From: Desmodus rotundus
Taxonomy: Eukaryota > Chordata > Mammalia > Chiroptera > Phyllostomidae
Assembly: GCF_022682495.2 (NCBI RefSeq)
Contig: NC_071387.1
Span: 148,846,347-148,910,346, forward strand
Length of the DNA: 64,000 nucleotides
Direction of reading: 5' to 3'
Every line of letters begins with the position of its first letter. Within the stretch, counting starts at the first letter, position 1. The notes under the pieces were generated by a model. It made no database searches and was not told the DNA's origin. It was given only the letters and a program-made list of their open reading frames with translations. The position numbers and the translations under genes are program-made. Positions 60,064-64,000 of the stretch are shown here, piece after piece.

Positions 60064-61031
60064 TTGGTGTCTGCAAAAGGCATTCACCTGTGGCCAACCT
60101 GGGCACCCGTGAGCAAGACGATGCCCAATGGCAGGAGCCTGGGGAGGCCACTGGAGCCACGGGGGCCAGGGCTGGGGATTTTGCCGGGGTTCTCTCGGGG
60201 CCCAGGCGTCCTCTCTCGCCCGGGGAGTGCCCACGCCGTCCCTTGACCCCCGCAGGACACCTGCATCCAGCGATAAGCGGCCCTCTGCCTCCATGGGGCT
60301 CGGAAACAAGGGGCCGGGGTGCGAGCAACTGGCCTACGTGGCGGCTAACCCGCAGACCCTTCCGTCACGTCCCCACCACTGCGAAGATCCCCCTGTTCTT
60401 CCATCCGTAAAGGGGTCCCCCTATACGGATGGAAGAACAGGGGGGAGGCCCCCAGGAGATGGCTTTCCTCCGAGCCGCGGCTGCTTAGTTTGGGGCCCAG
60501 AAGCGGGGCCGCGCATGCGCGGGCAGGCCCCCTCACCACAAGCCTGTCTGCGGGCAACGGGCCCCGCCCTTGAGATATCTTGCCAGGTTCACAGGGTCCC
60601 TGGGGTCGTGTCCGGGAAACGGAAGTCCTCCCTGCCACCCAGAGGACCCCGCGTTTTCTCTTGGACCCCACTGGCCAGCAGCTCTCCAACCCCGGCAGAG
60701 GCAGAGTGCCCAGGGAAGACCTGGGGACCTAGGGCCGGGGAGGGGGGCCGGCCGCTGTACAGTTCCAGATGGAGTGGGCCATGTGGGCGGAACCCACACC
60801 CACCGAGGGGTTCTCCCGGGGGGACTCAGGCCTGAGCCCTGCCTGGGCGGTTAAGAGTCCTGCCCTGGCTCAAACTGCCCCCCCCTGCCCCCAGGAGGCA
60901 AACTTGGACCTGGCGACTGCCACCCTCTAAAGTCTGGTCTAAACTACGCAAGAAGCGACTGTGTCCGCTGAGACCTTGGTCCCCCGGAGACCAACCCCCC
61001 TCTCCGTGAAGGCATCCCCGGCCTCCGGTAC
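60064..61031 (+). repeat. Unit 62, type G
   Basis: Type G; the right palindrome arm has a mismatch, tccccctatacgg near 60,417. Confidence 0.92.
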
Positions 61032-61999
61032 TTGGTGTCTGCAAAAGGCATTCACCTGCGGCTAACCTGGGCCCCCGTGAGCAAGACCATGCCCCATGGC
61101 AGGAGCCTGGGGAGGCCACTGGAGCCACGGGGGCCAGGGCTGGGGATTTTGCCGGGGTTCTTTAGGTGCCCAGGCGTCCTCTCTCGCCCGGGGAGTGCCC
61201 ACGCCGTCCCTTGACCCCGGCAGGACACCTGCATCCAGCGATAAGCGGCCCTCTGCCTCCATGGGGCTCGGAAACAAGGGGCCGGGGTGCGAGCAACTGG
61301 CCTACGTGGCGGCAAACCCGCAGACCCCTCCGTCACGTCCCCACCACTGCGAAGATCCCCCTGTTCTTCCATCCGTAAAGGGGTCCCCCTTTACGGATGG
61401 AAGAACAGGGGGGAGGCCCCCAGGAGATGGCTTTCCTCCGAGCCGCGGCTGCTTAGTTTGGGGCCCAGAAGCGGGGCGCCCATGCGCAGCAGTCCCCCTC
61501 ACCACAAGCCTGTCTGCGGGCAACGGGCCCCGCCCTTGAGATATCTTGCCAGGTTCACAGGGTCCCTGGGGTCGTGTCCGGGGAAACGGAAGTCCTCCCT
61601 GCCACCCAGAGGACCCCGCGTTTTCTCTTGGACCCCACTGGCCAGCAGCTCTCCAACCCCGGCAGAGGCAGAGTGCCCAGGGAAGACCTGGGGACCTAGG
61701 GCCGGGGAGGGGGGCCGGCCGCTCTTCAGCTCCAGATGGAGTGGGCCATGTGGGCGGAACCCACACCCACCGAGGGGTTCTCCCGGGGGGACCTAGGCCT
61801 GAGCCCTGCCTGGGCGGTTAAGAGTCCTGCCCTGGCTCAAACTGCCCCCCCCCCGCCCCCAGGAGGCAAAGGTGGACCTGGCCACTGCCACTCTCTAAAG
61901 TCTGGTCTAAACTACGCAAGAAGCGACTGTGACCACTGAGGCCTCGGTCCCCCAGAGACCAACCCCCCTCTCCGTGAAGGCATCCCCGGCCTCCGGTAC
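61032..61999 (+). repeat. Unit 63, type H
   Basis: Type H with ttgaccccggcagg (as in type J) and gcgcccatgcgcagcagtcc; it ends with gaccactgaggcc. Confidence 0.92.
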
Positions 62000-62969
62000 T
62001 TGGTGTCTGCAAAAGGCATTCACCTGCGGCTAACCTGGGCCCCCGTGAGCAAGACCATGCCCCATGGCAGGAGCCTGGGGAGGCCACTGGAGCCACGGGG
62101 GCAGGGCTGGGGATTTTGCCGGGGTTCTCTCGGGGCCCAGGCGTCCTCTCTCGCCCGGGGAGTGCCCACGCCGTCCCTTGACCCCCACAGGACACCTGCA
62201 TCCAGCGATAAGCGGTCCTCTGCCTCCAAGGGGCTCGGAAACAAGGGGCCGGGGAGCGAGCAACTGGCCTACGTGGCGGCAAACCCGCAGACCCCCCCGT
62301 CACGTCCCCACCACTGCGAAGATCCCCCTGTTCTTCCATCCGTAAAGGGGTCCCCCTTTACGGATGGAAGAACAGGGGGGAGGCCCCCAGGAGATGGCTT
62401 TCCTCCGAGCCGCGGCTGCTTAGTTTGGGGCCCAGAAGCGGGGCCGCGCATGCGCAGGCAGGCCGCCTCACCACAAGCCTGTCTGCGGCCAACGGGCCCC
62501 GCCCTTGAGATATCTTGCCAGGTTCACAGGGTCCCTGGGGTCGTGTCCGGGGAAACGGAAGTCCTCCCTGCCACCCAGACGACCCCGCGTTTTCTCTTGG
62601 ACCACATTTGCCAGCAGCTCTCCAACCCCGGCAGAGGCAGAGTGCCCAGGGAAGACCTGGGGACCTAGGGCCGGGGAGGTGGGCCGGCCGCTGTACAGCT
62701 CCAGATGGAGTGGGCCATGTGGGCGGAACCCACACCCACCGAGGAGTTCTCCTGGGGGGACCTAGGCCTGAGCCCTGCCTGGGCGGTTAAGAGTCCTGCC
62801 CTGGCTCAAACTGCCCCCCCCCCTGCCCCCAGGAGGCAAACTTGGACCTGGCGACTGCCACCCTCTAAAGTCTGGTCTAAACTACGCAAGAAGCGACTGT
62901 GACCGCTGAGATCTTGGTCCCCCGGAGACCAACCCCCCTCTCCGTGAAGGCATCCCCGGCCTCCGGTAC
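62000..62969 (+). repeat. Unit 64, type E following H
   Basis: From about 62,098 (cgggggcagggctgg) the body is type E, so the H-to-E junction lies between 61,995 and 62,098, where I would expect type I. Confidence 0.9.
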
Positions 62970-63933
62970 TTGGTGTCTGCAAAAGGCATTCACCTGCGGC
63001 TAACCTGGGCCCCCGTGAGCAAGACCATGCCCCATGGCAGGAGCCTGGGAGGCCACTGGAGCCACGGGGGCCAGGGCTGGGGATTTTGCCGGGGTTCTCT
63101 CGGGGCCCAGGCGTCCTCTCTCGCCCGGGGAGTGCCCACGCCGTCCCTTGACCCCCGCAGGACACCTGCATCCAGCGATAAGCGGCCCTCTGCCTCCATG
63201 GGGCTCGGAAACAAGGGGCCGGGGTGCGAGCAACTGGCCTACGTGGCGGCAAACCCGCCGACCCCTCCGTCACGTCCCCACCACTGCGAAGATCCCCCTG
63301 TTCTTCCATCCGTAAAGGGGTCCCCTTACGGATGGAAGAACAGGGGGGAGGCCCCCAGGAGATGGCTTTCCTCCGAGCCGCGGCTGCTTAGTTTGGAGCC
63401 CAGAAGCGGGGCGCGCATGCGCAGCAGGCCCCCTTACCACAAGCCTGTCTGCGGGCAACGGGCCCCGCCCTTGAGATATCTTGCCAGGTTCACAGGGTCC
63501 CTGGGGTCGTGTCCGGGGAAACGGAAATCCTCCCTGCCACCCAGACGACCCCGCGTTTTCTCTTGGACCACACTTGCCAGCAGCTCTCCAACCCCGGCAG
63601 AGGCAGAGTGCCCAGGGAAGACCTGGGGACCTAGGGCCGGGGAGGGGGGCCGGCCGCTGTTCAGCTCCAGATGGAGTGGGCCATGTGGGCGGAACCCACA
63701 CCCACCGAGGGGTTCTCCCGGGGGGACTCAGGCCTGAGCCCAGCCTGGCGGTTAAGAGTCCGGCCCTGGCTCAAACTACCCCCCCCCTGCCCCCAGGAGG
63801 CCAACGTGGACCTGGCGACTGCCACCCTGTAAAGTCTGGTCTAAACTACGCAAGAAGCGACTGTGACCGCTGAGACCTCGGTCCCCCGGAGACCAACCCC
63901 CCTCTCCGTGAAGGCATCCCCGGCCTCCGGTAC
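62970..63933 (+). repeat. Unit 65, type F
   Basis: Type F with cccgccgacc, palindrome centre ggggtccccttacgg, gaggccaacg. Confidence 0.92.
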
Positions 63934-64000
63934 TTGGTGTCTGCAAAAGGCATTCACCTGTGGCCAACCTGGGCACCCGTGAGCAAGACGATGCCCAATG
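63934..64000 (+). repeat. Unit 66, type G, right-truncated by the window
   Basis: Only the first 67 bases; gcacccg and gatgcccaatg identify type G (or g). Confidence 0.85.

Larger units (their letters stand above)
1..64000 (+). repeat. Satellite DNA array, monomer about 968 bp, 65 complete units
   Basis: The landmark ttggtgtct recurs at 817, 1784, 2752, 3723 and on to 63934, with spacing 962-971 bp except one 1,140-bp unit. All units point the same way and no unrelated sequence interrupts them. Units differ mainly by single-base substitutions, small indels and poly-C length. Open frames occur in several frames on both strands at the same phase in every unit, as expected for a GC-rich tandem repeat rather than genes. 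The family is not one I can name. Higher-order organisation implies a eukaryotic chromosome; a centromeric, pericentromeric or subtelomeric location is possible but cannot be decided from the window. Confidence 0.98.
53110..64000 (+). repeat. Domain B': second block of g/C/D/E/F/G/H subtypes
   Basis: Units 55-66 read F, g, C/g, C, D, E, F, G, H, E, F, G, using the same diagnostic variants as domain B. The C-D-E trio occurs only once here. The E-F-G-H order repeats with a spacing of 3,870 bp (58130 to 62000). The block continues beyond the window. Confidence 0.9.

Noticed and set aside
1..64000. CRISPR array or bacterial repeat region
   Set aside because: The repeat unit is about 968 bp with no short repeat/unique spacer pattern and no neighbouring genes; the higher-order satellite organisation is eukaryotic.
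1..64000. Telomeric or rDNA spacer identity
   Set aside because: There are no TTAGGG arrays and no recognisable 18S, 5.8S or 28S segment; placing the array near a telomere or nucleolus organiser would be a guess.

Overview
The window contains no supportable gene. All 64,000 bases are one head-to-tail satellite array on the + strand, GC-rich (roughly two thirds by eye) and still dense in CpG. The monomer averages about 968 bp (observed spacing 962-971 bp). I phased it on the landmark ttggtgtct, present in every unit: 65 complete units (units 1-65) lie between two partial ones (unit 0, bases 1-816; unit 66, bases 63934-64000). No transposon, tRNA, rRNA, CRISPR array or unique sequence interrupts the array. 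Long multi-unit higher-order satellite structure points to a eukaryotic nuclear chromosome. The CpG-rich GC-rich style makes a vertebrate, perhaps a mammal, my best guess, but I do not recognise the family and the organism is not established.

The units fall into recognisable subtypes that alternate in domains. Domain A (1 to about 11.1 kb) and domain A' (about 26.5 to 53.1 kb) are built of a four-unit higher-order repeat, order a-b-c-d, about 3,876 bp. Domain B (about 11.1 to 26.5 kb) and domain B' (about 53.1 to 64 kb) use another subtype set (named here g, C, D, E, F, G, H, I, J, K). In B the trio C-D-E recurs three times (about 2.9 kb period), followed by F-G-H-I-J-K. In B' the order is F, g, C/g, C, D, E, F, G, H, E, F, G, so a four-unit E-F-G-H repeat is starting. 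Junctions are hybrid units whose first and second parts belong to different subtypes, as unequal crossing-over would leave.

Each unit carries the same internal landmarks. At about +325 there is a near-perfect 56-bp palindrome (two 27-base arms around 2 bases). At about +447 there is a perfect NRF1-type site, GCGCATGCGC. At about +556 there is an ETS-like ACGGAAGT. At about +660 there is a G-quadruplex-type G-run cluster, and at about +812 a variable poly-C tract. The most informative events are a 172-bp internal duplication whose breakpoint cuts the palindrome (unit 11), a five-unit segmental duplication with a later one-unit loss (about 36.0-44.7 kb), and length changes concentrated at the palindrome centre. 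Open frames up to 280 codons exist only because the repeat is GC-rich and poor in stop codons; I do not treat any as a gene.
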